This document shows, in pieces, positions 48,918 through 61,940 of a stretch of DNA of 64,000 bases (position 1 is its first letter; each line of letters opens with the position of its first letter). This DNA comes from Rostratula benghalensis (Eukaryota > Chordata > Aves > Charadriiformes > Rostratulidae): the NCBI GenBank assembly GCA_013399305.1, contig VXAI01000115.1:846120-910119 (forward strand), given 5' to 3'. Made by a program: the position numbers and the translations under genes. The notes beneath the pieces were generated by a model that worked only from the letters and a program-made list of their open reading frames with translations, searched no databases and had not been told where the DNA came from.

Positions 48918-49933
48918 TCAGAGAAAATTCAAGACAGGATTCAGTTTTGAAACTCGTATTCCTCATCTTGTGAAACTAGGAATTATCTGTGACCCTGACA
49001 ACATGTAAGATCTGAAACCTCAGCATTACTAAGTATGAAGTAAATGTTTACCCCATATGTGCCTGTCACCACAGAAAAGCTTGGGGAAACGTATAGGAAA
49101 GGATTTTTTGCAGGTCCAAAGACAAAGCAAGCTCCCACATCTTGTCCTCCTACTTGGATACAAAGCAGGAGCTTGCTTCCAGCAGGCAGTTTTTATCAGT
49201 GGGCTCTGCTAGGCAGTATGGAGATAACTCTCAGCATTGATAAATGGGAACTACTAACATTTGGTGAAAGCAACATTTTTGCCAAGAACCTAAAAGGCTG
49301 GACACTTAAAGCAGCTCTCCATTCCTTAGCAAGGTACACAAGGGACAGGCAGACAGCTCTCAGTCCCACTGCTGGCTCCTACATGATTGAATCTGCAATG
49401 CTTTGTACCTATATCCCAGTGAGACATAATTAATTCCCTTCTCCCCATTCGGCTGTGCCACTGCAATGAAAGTCACTGCAGGAAAGTCAGATGTTTCTGG
49501 GGCAGTAAATCAGCTCCCACCACTCACGATCCAGTGTTTTACTGTGCCTGTGCTGGTACCACCATCAGCTTCTTCCACATAGCGAAGTAAATGGCTTCTG
49601 ACATGGCCATCCAGTTTGGATGACCAAGAGCCTGCTAAAACACCTTTCTGCACCACTGTAAATTTGCACATCAGGGTGCCGATCATTGGAAGAAACACAC
49701 ACAGTGGCTCAACCCGTTTCTCGCCTGCAAGTTGGTAACACAAAAGCAGCACTAGGGGTGGTGGGGGAGAAAGGATGAAGTGTGAAAACATTGTGAGATG
49801 AGGACGCCCAAGCTGGCAGGTGATGAAAACCAGCTTCCACCCTCCTGGACAGCCTCAGGGTCTCTCCTTGAGAGCCCCCTGGGAGGGAGAGGCAGCAGGA
49901 ACACAGGTGCAGCAGTGGTGAGGTGGTCCTTAC

Positions 49934-50244
49934 CTTCTCATTTTTCCTCTCCTCGGCCTTGCCAGCAGGACCAGGGTTGACAGGGCCACCCAGGGGCCCG
50001 CTACCGGCCTCACCATTGAGGTGGGCAGCGCTGACATTAGGCGGAGTGATGGCGGCGGCGGCGGAGGTGAGGGGGATGAGGGGCCGAGCTCCTGGGGTGG
50101 GCGGCTGGTGGCCATGCTGTGGGGAGATGGCGGGGTGAGGCCGGATGGCTGCTGCTGCTGCTGGCAGGCGGGAGGGCGAGCTGGGTGTCCTCAGGGGAGA
50201 GACTGTGGCGGTGGGCCGCTCCGGTGCTGGTACTGAGGGGTGAG
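49934..50244 (-). CDS. SH3RF3: SH3RF3 coding exon: GC-rich Pro/Ala linker with polyalanine tracts
   Basis: A 311-base exon encoding residues 175-278. It contains the family text RPTATVSPLRT, SPSRLP, ISPQH, HQPP, IPLTS and ITPPNVSA, then HLNGEAG and a charged end, AEERKNEK, which abuts the Lys-rich start of the next exon. Two alanine runs stand out: five Ala at residues 203-207 (bases 50147-50161) and four Ala at 236-239 (bases 50051-50062). The human protein, as I recall it, lacks runs of this length. The exon is markedly GC-rich and CpG-dense compared with the surrounding introns. The acceptor is CTCTCTCCACAG; the donor GTAAGG follows an AAG codon, so the exon ends in phase 0. The region is a disordered scaffold linker; no enzymatic role is expected. 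Repetitive GC-rich sequence also makes this the exon most liable to assembly error. Confidence 0.93.
50047..50068. repeat. GGC trinucleotide run inside SH3RF3 exon
   Basis: Four perfect GGC units on the plus strand (50051-50062) with degenerate flanks. On the minus strand it is read as GCC, encoding four alanines in the SH3RF3 linker. It is short and in frame. Confidence 0.8.
50147..50161. repeat. GCA/GCC trinucleotide run inside SH3RF3 exon
   Basis: Read on the minus strand this is four GCA codons and one GCC, encoding five alanines in the SH3RF3 linker. Nearly pure GCA codons point to replication slippage as the origin of the tract (inference). Confidence 0.8.
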
Positions 50245-53200
50245 CTGTGGAGAGAGGACAGAGCATGGTAAAGCCCCCCATGAACTGCCAGACCTGTCCC
50301 TTCAGTAGCCATCACTGCTACAAGGTGACAGGGCTCAAGAGAGCTGAGTTCTTAGCCTTAACCAAGGGTATGTCAGCCTGCAAGTGGTTTTGTCTAAGTC
50401 CTAGAAACCCCTCTCCTGGCTGTGAAAGCCCTGTCTGCACTCACCAAAATGTCCAGTCCTCCCTCATGATGTAACTGGGAAATGGTCTAACTGTCCCTGC
50501 CCATGCCAGGAAGCAAATAGCAAGCCTACTCTGTTTTTAAAATACCTTATTTCATTCCAGATGAGCTGTTTTCTGGACCTCCAGGAACCCCTCCTAACCT
50601 GACAGGTTTTGTAGCAATGCAACACGGGACCTAAAGGGTTAGCCTAGATGATCCCCACTGACCTCACAGACAGCAATTATAAAGGAAGATCTCTTGCTTC
50701 AGCCCTAACAAAATGATCAACAGCACATCACTGTGCTGCACAACATAAATTAAGCAGAAATCCACTGGAGGATTTCTGAGCTCAGCCTCATCTCTGCCAG
50801 CAAAGTCCCTAAGGGACTATGCTGTGCCTTTTAGTTTTGGTGCCCCTGCTGAGGAAACCCTGCTTACAAGCACTAGGAACAAGGACTGAGCACTCATCTC
50901 TTTAATGGTGACCATGACAAAATGCCGAGGTCAGCTCTGCAGGGATCAAGAGCTTGTTGCATACCTCCCATTGCAAAAAGTACTACAAAGCTCCAGGTTC
51001 ATTTCCACGATGATGTTGCCTTTGATTTCCAGGTTGGCTAATTGCTTAGATGTAACACTTCTTCAGGTTTGTACAGACCAGAAGCTCAGACACCCCCTCA
51101 CTTAAATGATTCAATAGTAGGAGTGGTTGGTAAAAATGCCCATTTCACAAAAAAATTATTTCAAGGTTTCATAATCTGGTTCAGATCTTCCTCATTGCAA
51201 AATTTGAACATTTGAACATTTTTTTGAGTACAACCTACTCACCCACCCTACAAGAGTCTCTATTCCGGTCAGATCATTCACCCAGGATATGAAAACGTAG
51301 GAATTGGACACTGTGCTGTTCTCCTATGTGGAGAAAGGGTCTGGGCAGCAGTCTATGCCCTTTGCAACCTGAGCCAGGACAGTTTCATGGCTGAAGTCTG
51401 GTTGAACTACACCCTTTCCTTGTTGTTAAAAGCTTTGAGTCCAACAAATCAGCTTCTCTTCGATCAAGAAGCATTTTCTGGGAAAATTTCCGACCCAGTC
51501 TGATCTGTGGTTTTCTTACAAATTCATCTGAAGGACACATTTTTATGCAGGACCAGATGGAGTTCACTCAATCTATAAATAAACAACAACTAAAACTACT
51601 ATTTTGTGTTTCTATGGTTAACAGTGACACCCATCACTGGGGACTGAACCGATAAAGAATGACATTAATCATAGTTGGTACACCAGATGAGCACTCCTGC
51701 CAGGAGGGAATTTCATCCCCCAGCCCCATACCCTATTATCCAAAATGATACTTAACATGATGGGCCAGTGACCATCAGATTAGCATCTCCAAAGTTCACA
51801 TGATTCTCCCTCATGATAACTCCTTGACTCTATAATATCTCTTTTTATTAGTGTTGCTCATAGCAAATCAACCCAACTGTCATTAACCAGCCTTGAACTT
51901 GATGTGATTTTACCATGTAGCATGAGGAAGCACCTAAAAGTTGTTATTACAGACACCTTTAAGACTATTCTTACTGTAATTTACCATTTGCCTCTCCCTC
52001 TCCCTGGATTACCAAGAAGACATTCTGCAAAGTGCAATTCCTTTCCAGAGAGCCAGACAGGCCACTACTGGTTATCTTGAAGTGATTCCCTCCTTCTGAT
52101 TTTTCTTTTTGGAACGTACGTGATGAGCAACCACTGCTGCCAGAAATCTAATTTTCCGGGATGTTTAAGCTTGCAGGGTCAAGGTTTTGAACTATTGGTT
52201 GAAAGCAGCAATGGTTTTCCTAAACCTGGAGAAAAAGCACAGTACTGGAATTTCACTGCATGGACCTGGATGCAGAAGATTGATTTGATAATCATATCAG
52301 GTACATTACTTCTTTTGTACAGGGCTCGGTGTTTTCAGAAACGAAGGAAACAGAAAACACGAGAAGCAGTAAAGGAAATGGCCTGAGAAAAATCAACTCT
52401 GAGCAGAGCTCTCACATTTTATTCTGTAATTTCATCTGCTTACTGTTACAATGTATGCCTTTGCTCTGGGATCTGTGGATCTGGACTGTGCCGCATCAAA
52501 CATGCTATTAATTAGCAATGCTCACTGAAGGCTATTTTTGTTCTACACCACTCATATTTCATTTTGGGTGTATTCCTACATTAGTGGCCTTGTGCAAAAT
52601 TGATTTGTTACTCATGTATATTGCAAGCCAACAGAAACGTGATTTGAATACTGTGCCAGCTTTGGAAAGCTTTTCCAAAAGTCAGTGTGCATTGCCCTGC
52701 CTTGCAGGACTAAAGAGACCTTTTGAGGGGCTCTGGTCCACAGGAGACTGATGAGGACATCCATTATGAAGAAAAATACTGATAATCAGGAAAAATTCCC
52801 TTTATTTATGCTAGCAAAGGTTTATTTAATTAAAACTACAATCTCATGAACCTTCTGGAAGAACAGGAGAACTCCCCATTTAGGAGGTTTTTGAGCAGTT
52901 CTGTGGCCCCTGGATCACCCTTGCCTGCCAACTCCTTGGGAATTTAAGATGTTAGAGTGACCTAGCAGGGAAGGTGCTGGAGATGTAGCCCAGCAGTTCC
53001 GTGGAAGGAAGGTGGGGCATGCCAAGTGTGTAGGGAAAATGATCTTTCACCTGGCTTTCCAGGGACTCTGTCTGGCTGTTGACATGGCCAGAGGAGACAC
53101 CAGGAGCACCCAGACGTTTCCTGAGAGCCTTGCCCAAGAGGGGGTATTTCTGCCTTTGTACTGTGGCAGCAGAAGGTCTTTTGGAAGGGTGTGACTTCAG

Positions 53201-54235
53201 GGGAAAGCAGCACTTTCTCAACTAGACGAAAAGAAGTTAAATCCACTAGTCCTCAGTGTGACACTGGTGCCATATAAGCTCCTGCCACTGTTCGTTGAGC
53301 AGAGGAGTCTGGACTGTTCAAGATTCAGATTCACACATATTTGATTACGTTTCCTTCCTTTGGTCTGGACTGTGTAGGAGGTGAGATTAGACGGTCATAA
53401 CGGTGCTTCAAAAGGCTTGAATCCACAACTTACTCTACAGTGTATGTCTCATTTCTGCCTGCTCTGTTTTGTGTCTAAGACCTCAGTTTTCAGCAGTGAC
53501 AGTCCTTACTGCTCTGCCTTTGTAAACACAATGGCTCACGTTCCTATAAAATATCAGAATCAAAATGTTTTAAATTTTGCTATAAAGTTCCACCACAGGA
53601 TTTACTTTTACTCTATTCAACATCAGAGCTGTTTAACATCAGGGAAAGGGGAATAAATTGTACTCCAGAAAATTGTCCTTTCACAATTCAGAAAGGGAAC
53701 CTAGAAAGAACAGAGCCCCCCTGGTGTGAGTAGCTCTTATTCTCATTTCAAAAAGGTGGCAGTATTTTTCAGATCTTTTGCTTTATCGCTAACACTGGGC
53801 CCTGTTCTGCCTAATAAATACCTTTCATCCCTGAAGCCCAGTGAAATGCTTCTTAATTTTAAGTCATGTATTACTCGCCCTGTGATAAGGGCAGTATTTT
53901 TCCATCAGCAAGCCAACCGGACCCAGAACTGTTAATCTCCTCAGTATGCAGGGTGCTTGCTTTCACTCAGATAAATTGTATAAATATTTGTAAACACTAT
54001 AATCTATTTCAGCTGTAGCAACAGAACAATCTGATAAACACAACGTGGTTCCCAGAGATCAATAGAAGCCCATAAATATTACAAGCAAATAAAACATACT
54101 CTATTCCACACTGACTGAGCTGTGACTAAAACGTGAAAGCAAGCTGTGGGTTCAGAAGGCTTGTGCCCAAGGGGTGTGACATCAATTCCACCGACGTGGG
54201 ACGAGAGGCACTGGCGGGCGTGCACACATACATAC
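50245..54235 (-). other. SH3RF3: SH3RF3 intron
   Basis: A 4.0 kb intron from the donor at 54235 (GTATGT) to the acceptor at 50245 (CTCTCTCCACAG). I see no additional exon, repeat family or RNA gene. Short open frames on both strands look like chance. Confidence 0.85.
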
Positions 54236-54486
54236 CCATCTGCATGGCATTGCGGGTCTGGCTGGCTGGCTGCTGAGCCGAATACCTCAAGCAGTTATTC
54301 AGCTGTGGAGAGGCCGCCTGTAGCTGGGGATGTGTCTGAGGAGCAGTGATAGGAACAACCGGTCTGACAGCTGTGGTGGCATTGGTGTGACCAGCCCCGG
54401 TGGGGTGGATGGTTCCTGGGGCTCCTTTTGTTGTCGGAGCTCCTCCGGCTCCACTGTTCCTGGGCTGCCCGGCTCCCACTGGCACC
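54236..54486 (-). CDS. SH3RF3: SH3RF3 coding exon: linker after SH3-3
   Basis: A 251-base exon encoding residues 92-174 plus split codons at both ends. The text begins VPVGAGQPRNSGAGG and continues through PVVPITAPQTHPQ to QTRNAMQM. It is an extended Pro/Ala/Thr/Ser/Gln-rich linker with no predicted fold, as expected between SH3-3 and SH3-4 in this family. The acceptor is TTCCACACAG. The donor is GTATGT, preceded by ATGG; the final G joins CT of the next exon to give Ala. Phases with both neighbours agree exactly. The open frame continues past both splice sites, so ORF length alone would overstate this exon. Short PxxP-type prolines could serve as SH3 ligands, but that is inference. The linker is less conserved than the SH3 exons, so the confidence rests mainly on phase and position. 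Confidence 0.9.
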
Positions 54487-57400
54487 CTGTGTGGAAAAAA
54501 GGCACAGTGTAAGCACATTGCAGAGACACCGATACCCAGCCACAATGATGATAAGCTCCCACAGTTACTTAGGGGGTTCAACATAATAACGTCTCAGGTG
54601 TTAAAGTAAAAGAAGATAGAGATGTATATTTATCTTTATAAGACACAGTCGTAAGCATGCTAGAGGATATTTTCACCCCTTTGTCCTAAGGGAAGAAATG
54701 CAGGGTAAAACCGGAAAAGATAATTTTTCTCATCACTTTTTTTCTTAAGCTAGATTTCTGTCTGAATAGTTCCTAGTAAAATCACAATTCAGAAGAAATG
54801 GGTATCTCCCAAATGTCATTTTGTGTGCCAAAGGCTATTTCACAGGCACTAATGGAGTGATAATTAAAACAGACTCGGAGATCTTTTCTTAGGAACTGAA
54901 CCTGCATACAGCCCCACAGGGAGAAAAAAAAAGATGGATAACACCAGGTCTGTGTGTGGCTGTTGAAGGGGACTGAAAAGCAGCAGACTTGGCAGGGCTT
55001 GGCTTGGCTGAGCACATACCCTACCAATTTAACCAGCCCTAGTTTAGACTTGCTAAAGAAATGCAAAAGGTAAGGGAATGCAGCTGACCTTACTGAAAAG
55101 AAAATCCAGACAATAATCCACCCGTCTTTCACTGCCCACTCAAACTGTATGAATAGTTTTTATTTCATCTGAGTGGCTGGGTAGACCTCAGAGGGAAGGA
55201 ATGAGGCTTTTACTCCTATGCAATGAATTCAGCAGGTCTTGATCTTCTTACCACTGAGCTAGAAACTCTCTGACCAGGGCAGGAGTTCACTGGAGAGGAC
55301 AGAGGGACACCAATGGACAAACTCAGCTGATGCTCAGCAGCCTTTTCTCTGAGCTTCTTACTCAGGTTCCTGAGTAATTTCCTACCCCAGCAGTAGATAC
55401 CATGAAACAGAGTGTTGATTTTGTGGTGTTCTCTCCCAGGCTGCTCCATGTGCCACAGTCCTCCTCCAGTAATGGGAGGAAGAGTAATCCTCGAGGAAAG
55501 GGATATGATGCATCACAAGGTATTGTACAAGACATGGAAATGAGACAGTGCAGGGGGTTAGTAAGGAAGGAGAGGATAACAAAAAGGGTGCAAGGCCAAC
55601 CTATGGGATTGCAAGAAATTCTGGGGCCCCAAAATTTTTGTGTGAGAACACAGGTGAAAAGCAGAAAGAAGGAGTATGATCAACAATTTGACCCAGTTCA
55701 GAGGACAAGAAAGACAGAAGAAACAACCCTGTGAGTGCAAAGGGAAAGAGCCAAAACAGTGAAATTCTGATAGAAAGAAATTGAAAGACAGGTTGGAAGA
55801 TATGGTCCAAAAGTGCCAAAGACAGTCATCACCTCTGCCCAGTCCTCACTCCCTCCAAAATCACAGGAGGAAAAACAACACTGTAGAGTCATAAAATCCT
55901 TGACTCATCTCATTGTGCAAGGTTTGCCTGGATTGCATTTTGCTAAATGAAGCTGATTTTTTTTTTATTTATTTTTTTCATCAGCCTCCAGGTAGGGAAA
56001 AACTGGGAATCCCACCAGATGGAAATCTTGACTGTCTGTCATCTGCTGTGAAGAGCTGGCAGGGTAGCAGCAAGGTTCAGCTGGAGCTGGCTTGGCCATC
56101 TGCACTAGATGGAGTTTGCCAGAAAAGCACACCTAATACTTCACGGAAAGCTGCATTCAGGCAAACATGCACATCGACAGGTACAGAAACTGTGACTCCC
56201 ACAGAACTGGATAGATGTTGGATATGGCAAATTTTCTCTGCTGCCCTGTGGCTCTCTGTCCATCTAAAGGGTCTTGTCCTTTTTCCACTGTGCTCTGCTC
56301 ACACATATGCTTTAGCAGTTTATAAGCCTAGTTCAGCTTTATTAAATTAATAGGCAACTTCTTGTTCTCGTGTTTTGTAGGGAGTGGCAGGAAAACATAC
56401 ATAAATCTATCTCTCTATTTTGCTGTCAAAAGGGAACAAAGTAAGTAGAAAGTGCAGCAAATAGGAGATTTTGTTGCTATCAGATTTTTCGTGCTGTTCT
56501 CACTGAGGGTGATTTACAGAGGAACTTAATTAGCTCACAGGATCGTAAATATAATAATAAAGCTGCTTTTGGGTTTTGTGGAAAGCACTTTTGCCCTTTA
56601 GCACTTCTCTCTTGTCTTGTTCTAGCTGTGACATGCTGCATTTAATAAAGTCTTGCTGATTCAGATGAGCAACACTTCAGCACAAACTTCTTTACTAATT
56701 AAAGCTGAAGAGGAAAGGACTGAAGGCAGCCAAGGGACTCTATAAAATCAGGTAAATACAATTAGGTTGATGAACAGTGAAGACTCCATGGACTAATGTG
56801 GGTTTGTTTTTCTTTTTTGACCAATGCAGTATTAGTTCTGTCAGCAGTTTTAGTTATCATCTTCTAATCTGGTCTTAACTTTTGGCCTAACATATTACAA
56901 ACTTGACATAAATTGAAGATGGAACAAACTTAGACCAATTTTTCAGGATCAACACTGTCTGAATTCTGAGGTGCCTTTGTCTAGAGAGGAGAGAAAGATG
57001 GTGGAGACTGTGGGCATGGGGGAGGGGGGGAGGAGAGTCTGAGAGCATATGAGAAGGAGTGAGTTTGATTTGCAAGCCCTCTAAAGGACGTATGGGCACA
57101 CACATGGCAACATTGACCTGCAAGGAGTGTGTGGGGCAAAACAGTCTGGGATACCGTGATGAACTTCCTGCTTGGCTTGCAGACTACTTCAGAGTGGGCT
57201 CTAGATCAGAAACACCCTTTGGTTTGGTGCTGTCCAATACCAAACTCTGACAAATGGCATTCATCCCCCAAAATGCTATTCTTTTCTTTTCTACTCTTCT
57301 GCAGACAAAGGTAGCTAAAATCAGATAATTTGCTGAACACTCCTACCACATCTGAATTTTTAACGATTCGTAAATTAGTCTTGATCCAAATGATCCAGAC

Positions 57401-57804
57401 CTTTGATTTAAGAAAAACAAAATCTACATGAGGAGTTAGTGAAAAGCAAGACACAAGCATTCCTTATTTTGTTAATCCTTGTTACAAGCCCAGTAGTTTT
57501 ATAACAATAAAAAAATCATTAGCCAATGGATTTTTTACAATCGTAAAACCTGGGCTTATCAGACTGTGTAAAGTCAGAGCTCTAAATGCCATCATCTAAC
57601 ACAGCTAGAGAAATATTCTGAGAACATGTGTAGCTCCAATGCTACAAAAACCAAGTTTCATTATCCAAGTAGGCACAGCCACCTGAAAATTTATGGAAGG
57701 GAATGTAATTTAAAAGCAGCGCTATGTTGTTTTCAGCATCCTCCAGATGCAGAACCCCCCTCAGTCCCAGCTCTGGCATATCCACTTTGGCCAGCAGTTC
57801 TCAC
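54487..57804 (-). other. SH3RF3: SH3RF3 intron
   Basis: A 3.3 kb intron between the SH3-3 exon and the linker exon. The acceptor tract is CCTTTTTTCCACACAG. The stretch at about 56480-56720 is AT-rich with TTAATTAG and TACTAATTAAAG motifs and reads like a conserved non-coding element (inference only). I see no repeat family. Confidence 0.85.
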
Positions 57805-57975
57805 CTTGATACTGGCGTCACATAGTTGCCTGGGAACACACCAGACATCCCACTCCTCAGAGATGTCCCCTTGAACCAGCCATCCTGGCACTTCTCAATG
57901 ACCCGGTACATCTCGCCTTTGCGGAGCTCCAGCTCGTCATTCTTCTGAGGCTTGTAGGCATACAGGGCTAGGTAG
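57805..57975 (-). CDS. SH3RF3: SH3RF3 coding exon: third SH3 domain
   Basis: A 171-base exon carrying essentially the whole third SH3 domain, residues 34-91 of the visible protein. SH3 hallmarks are all present: the ALYAY motif (residues 37-41), the acidic ELEL of the RT loop (48-51), the DGWFKG tryptophan (Trp67) of the peptide-binding groove, and GVFPGNYV (79-86) with the conserved Pro and Tyr. Such a domain binds proline-rich ligands; in SH3RF scaffolds the SH3 domains recruit kinases and Rac-pathway partners. The acceptor is CCCCGCAG and the donor GTGAG. The split codon at the 3' end (AG plus G) gives Arg, producing VTPVSR across the junction. All fold-defining positions look intact, so there is no sign of decay. 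The identity is very secure as SH3RF family; the paralogue is set by the other exons. Confidence 0.96.
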
Positions 57976-60900
57976 CTGCGGGGAGAGGTCACACAAGAAG
58001 AAAGCACACAGCTGACACCAGCCACCACCTGTCCTGCTTCAACTCCAGCCCCACAGAGGAGAAAGTGAGTAGAAACACTGCTCAGAAAAGGTGGTTAAAA
58101 AGGGACATCATTACAGCCCAGCAAAGAAGGAACAGTAGAGAGGAGATCAACTGGATACTTAGACAACAGGGGAAAACTAATCAGATTAAATTGAAGGGGT
58201 AATACAGAAACAGATAGGACACTGTTCTCACTCCAGGCACAACCAAAGCAAAACATTATGACAAAGCAACACTGAAGTTAAGGACTTAAGCTGCAGTTTC
58301 AGAAGGCCAAGGCATTTACAGAGAAGGACAGAGTAATCAGGACACAAGTAGGAAAGCTTTGCTAAACCTAGGGTGGGAGCCACCTCTACTCTGGATTTTC
58401 AGAAGGAACTTTTCTTATGGGTTAGGCTACTTCAAAAAAGTTAAGGCAGCTTTTCTTGCAGCTTTCTCAATACTACCTATGTTGGCCAGTTTTAGAAACA
58501 ACATACCAAACAGTTCTGATCTCCTATGGTAGTTCTTGTATTATTTGGGTAAACCATAAAGTGACAGAGGGCCAAATTCTGCAAGGGGATTTTACTTAAG
58601 CAAGCAAAGTGGTAGAATTTGGCTTTGGATGTTTTGCAGGGAAGTATTCTAATAAATCTTTAATAGAGGACCCAATATGTAGAAGGTTTTATTTATTTAA
58701 TTAAGGCTTTAATTTATTCTCTTTGTTTAGAATATTTCTTTTTATCTCTCTTTTGTTCTTCTGTTACTACTTCAGGGATGTGTTTAATGTTGTGAAATGA
58801 CTACAACTTAAAGTCCCTAAAGATACTCTCTCTGTTTAGAGAGATCCTTTCTGAAAATTAATAATGATTGCTTGCACTTTGGGGAATAATGGAAAGTCAG
58901 GATAGGATAGCAAAAGTGCACACACAGAACAACACTTTCTTTGTAAATACCAATATTCTTTTTGGTACTGCAGCCTTTCTACAAATGCAGAAAGGGATTT
59001 CTGGTAATTCTTGATCAAGGCTGTGCCTTCTTGAGTGGTTGGGGTTTTTTTTGTGCTTTACAGGCAGTGCAGAGAGATTAGGACAAACGGGAAAACACTT
59101 ACAGAAAGTGCATTTACACTACAAAGTGCAGCAGAATGCTCTTAGGCTCGGGGGTGGGTGAGAAGAGACTTGCTGCCCACCTTAGAGCAGCAAACCGTAG
59201 AAATAATGAAAACTATAACCATTGTGATTGTAGACCTGCAGCCAATAAAAATGATACATGGCTTTTTTATTCTGCTCTCCAGGAAATATAATTGAGGAAT
59301 AAATCCTGTTAGTTTTCCTGATTCTACTCCTTTATGGTACCAGTAGATTTCTGTATTTTTATTCTGAAGGCAGTAAATAAACAGCAGTAATGAACAGAAT
59401 ATGAAATATTTGGTAACAGCTCCTTGGGGCGCGCTTAGGCTGATGTGCCTGGTTCTGTTTACCACGTGCACAGGGTACAAAGACCTAATCAGAAACTGTA
59501 TTTCATTAGTCAACAGATGGGAGGAACCATCCTGCACATCTTTTGTTTAGTCTATGTAATCAGGTGGTCCTGAGCAGGTCTGTAGCTGTTCACCTGATGA
59601 AAAACATAAGGCTACATATGAACTGAAGAGCATTAAAATACATCACCCTGACATGAAATAAGGTTGCATGCTTCAGTGCTAATCCTTCAGCACTGCACAC
59701 TGCTAGGACATAACGGGAAGTGCCAGACTGCACTCACTCAAGGGAGCAGAAAGAGTGACTTTGACTACCTCTTGTTACATTGTAGCTTACACAGGGTCAA
59801 GGACAGGGCATTTTAGGTAGACTTACTTAGCCCTTTCCACAAGGGGCTACAAGTAATACTGTAATTTATGGATTGACATTCTGGAGGAAGGTGCAATGAA
59901 AATGACCCTAAGTAGATCATAGGCTGCTTTCCATTGTAGCTATCTCCAGCTCTCCTAGGTTCTTTCTGTTCCTCCCTGCAAATTCCCCCAACTCAACCTC
60001 CACTCAGCCTGAATATCCAATATCACAATGAGCCTAAACACCCCCTGTAGAGAGTACCAAAATCCTTGCAGAGCCTAAAAGAAGGTCTACACCAGCCCAG
60101 TCTGGACTCTGTGTCAAAACTGAGCAATCTCTATGTGCCTAAACTGATGAAAACTTGTGTGTGACAACCACATAGTTGTGGACAACGGAGGGCATGAGCA
60201 CTTTCTTCATAGAACAGGGTTCCCATCACCTACGTGGGGCGGTGAGAATGCCTGTCCTGGGGCATTTCTACTAGTAGCCTGCAAGGAGTCAGGGGCTCCT
60301 CCAAATCCAGTGACAGACCCAGCCTGAGATCGCTGCCTGGTATAGATGGTGTCCCAGCCTTAAGGGGACAGGCGTACGTCCCATGTGCTGGCAGAGAGGG
60401 GTCTGTGGGAGAGCTGGTTGGACACCTGCTCTCATACACGGCTGAAAACAATTTGAGTGCAGGCCACTCCCTGCCCTAGAAAGGTTTTCTGGGCCTTTTC
60501 TCTAGCAGGGAATGAGGTCTAGTAGTCCTGTTTGCTGAGGCTGAATTTGCCTTAAGCCAAAGCCTTTGGACTTGGACACGTTTCACCATTCTCTAGATTT
60601 TAAGTGTAAAACCACCAAACTCTGCAGCTGAGATAGCAAGTTATTCTGGGCTATGTGAAATAGTGAGGCTAAAGCCTAGGGAGTAGAACCTAAAAGAATC
60701 CAAAATATTTATTAAAAGTTCCCTAAAAAAAAGCCTAAGCAAGAAAGTAGGCCTCAGGGAGCTGCCTGTGACTATAATTACAACTCAGAAGCCCCAGGGT
60801 TCTGTTGAGGGTTCTACCTCTCTGGTTCTGCTACAGTTTTCAGATAACGCTTCCCCTTTGACTGGAACTTGGCTCACAAATGCAAAATGACAGACCAGAT

Positions 60901-61940
60901 TATGAGGCTGCTTCACAAGGGAGATGACAGAAGAAAAGTGGAATGAGAAGCTTGCTGAGGCACAGATGCAGGGGCATTGCCAGAGAGCTGGAAAATGTCC
61001 TGGTTCAGCAATTAAGTACTGCAAATACTGCGAGTTATTGATTCCCTAGGCAATGTTTGAAATAAATTTGTGCCCCACTATGTGCCACATAGGCTGTACA
61101 GGGTGACCACAAGGTGATGATGAGACCTCTCTGTGGGGCAGTGAGTGATGTGTGGTATGAAGATCAGGTATGAAGGTCTCCTCTAGGTAGCCAAGAACAA
61201 ATCTGTTTTGATTCCATTCCAACTCCCCTGGTTCTCCTTAAAGTGGATTGGCTATGTTACTTTAGGATTTTATTTATTATTTCAGACCTTGATTTAGTCA
61301 TATCATAAAACTTTAAAATACTGGTGGGCATATGTGTTTGTGTCTATATAGTTCTACGGCTTCACAAGGTATATGTGATGAGAGGAAAGGGTTCAGGAGT
61401 TTAACTAGACATGTACCAGGTAAACCAACCAGGCTAGAAGAAATTTATTATAATGAAGTCTACTCTTTTTGTTCTGTATATCTACTCAACCTTCTGTTAT
61501 TCTACACACTATTCAGTAAGCCCATATACCCATAATATGAAGTTCATTTGTTGCGTTTGTTTATGGCACTGAAAAGCTGCAATTGGGTCATTTTTTCTGG
61601 TTAATGATGAATGTATCAGGTGTTTGATTGCATGGGACTACAGCAGGAGATTTTTTTCTAGCTGAGAGACATTCCATTTGCTTCACAGTGATTCATACAG
61701 CTGTAATAAATATACCAGGAGTCTAAAAGGGCTCACAGAGAAAGGAGGAAGTCTTGATTTTCTCTACTCATTTTTCAATTTCAGCAGAGGCTGGGTCATG
61801 TATGAAATTGCAATCTCTTTCTTCTCAGAATGTTTCTGAGCTGAGATTCAGGCTTTCAGATTTCTAAAACATGCATACATGCACACATGCACACACGCCT
61901 GGAAACAAAGAGTACGCAGGGACTGAGGTGAGCTGCTTAC
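57976..61940 (-). other. SH3RF3: SH3RF3 intron
   Basis: A 3.97 kb intron from the donor at 61940 (GTAAGC) to the acceptor at 57976 (CCCCGCAG). It is AT-rich with scattered short T and A runs. I found no recognisable repeat family, RNA gene or further exon. The few open frames inside it are short and match nothing I recognise. Confidence 0.85.

Larger units (their letters stand above)
27330..49933 (-). other. SH3RF3: SH3RF3 largest intron in the window
   Basis: A 22.6 kb intron from the donor at 49933 (GTAAGG) to the acceptor at 27330 (TTCCTTTGCAG). It holds a CR1 fragment at 34.1-35.2 kb, a very old CR1 relic at 39.8-40.5 kb and short T/A homopolymers (for example 39615-39630). There is also a cysteine-rich open frame at 48.7-48.9 kb. 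AT-rich stretches at about 29.5, 30.4-30.7 and 45.2-45.6 kb read like conserved non-coding DNA (inference). Otherwise I see nothing recognisable. Confidence 0.85.

Noticed and set aside
49709..50281. 190-codon minus-strand ORF taken as one gene
   Set aside because: Only 49934-50244 is SH3RF3 exon; both ends read through splice sites into intron.
50021..50315. Other-frame and opposite-strand ORFs over the GC-rich exon
   Set aside because: Shadows of a CpG-rich coding exon; no domain and no splice support.
54126..54584. 152-codon minus-strand ORF taken as one gene
   Set aside because: It is the 54236-54486 exon of SH3RF3 extended into both flanking introns.
55230..55300. tRNA-like stretch around TTCTTACCACTGAGCTAG
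   Set aside because: It resembles part of a tRNA arm by chance but no full cloverleaf with T-arm and acceptor pairing could be found.
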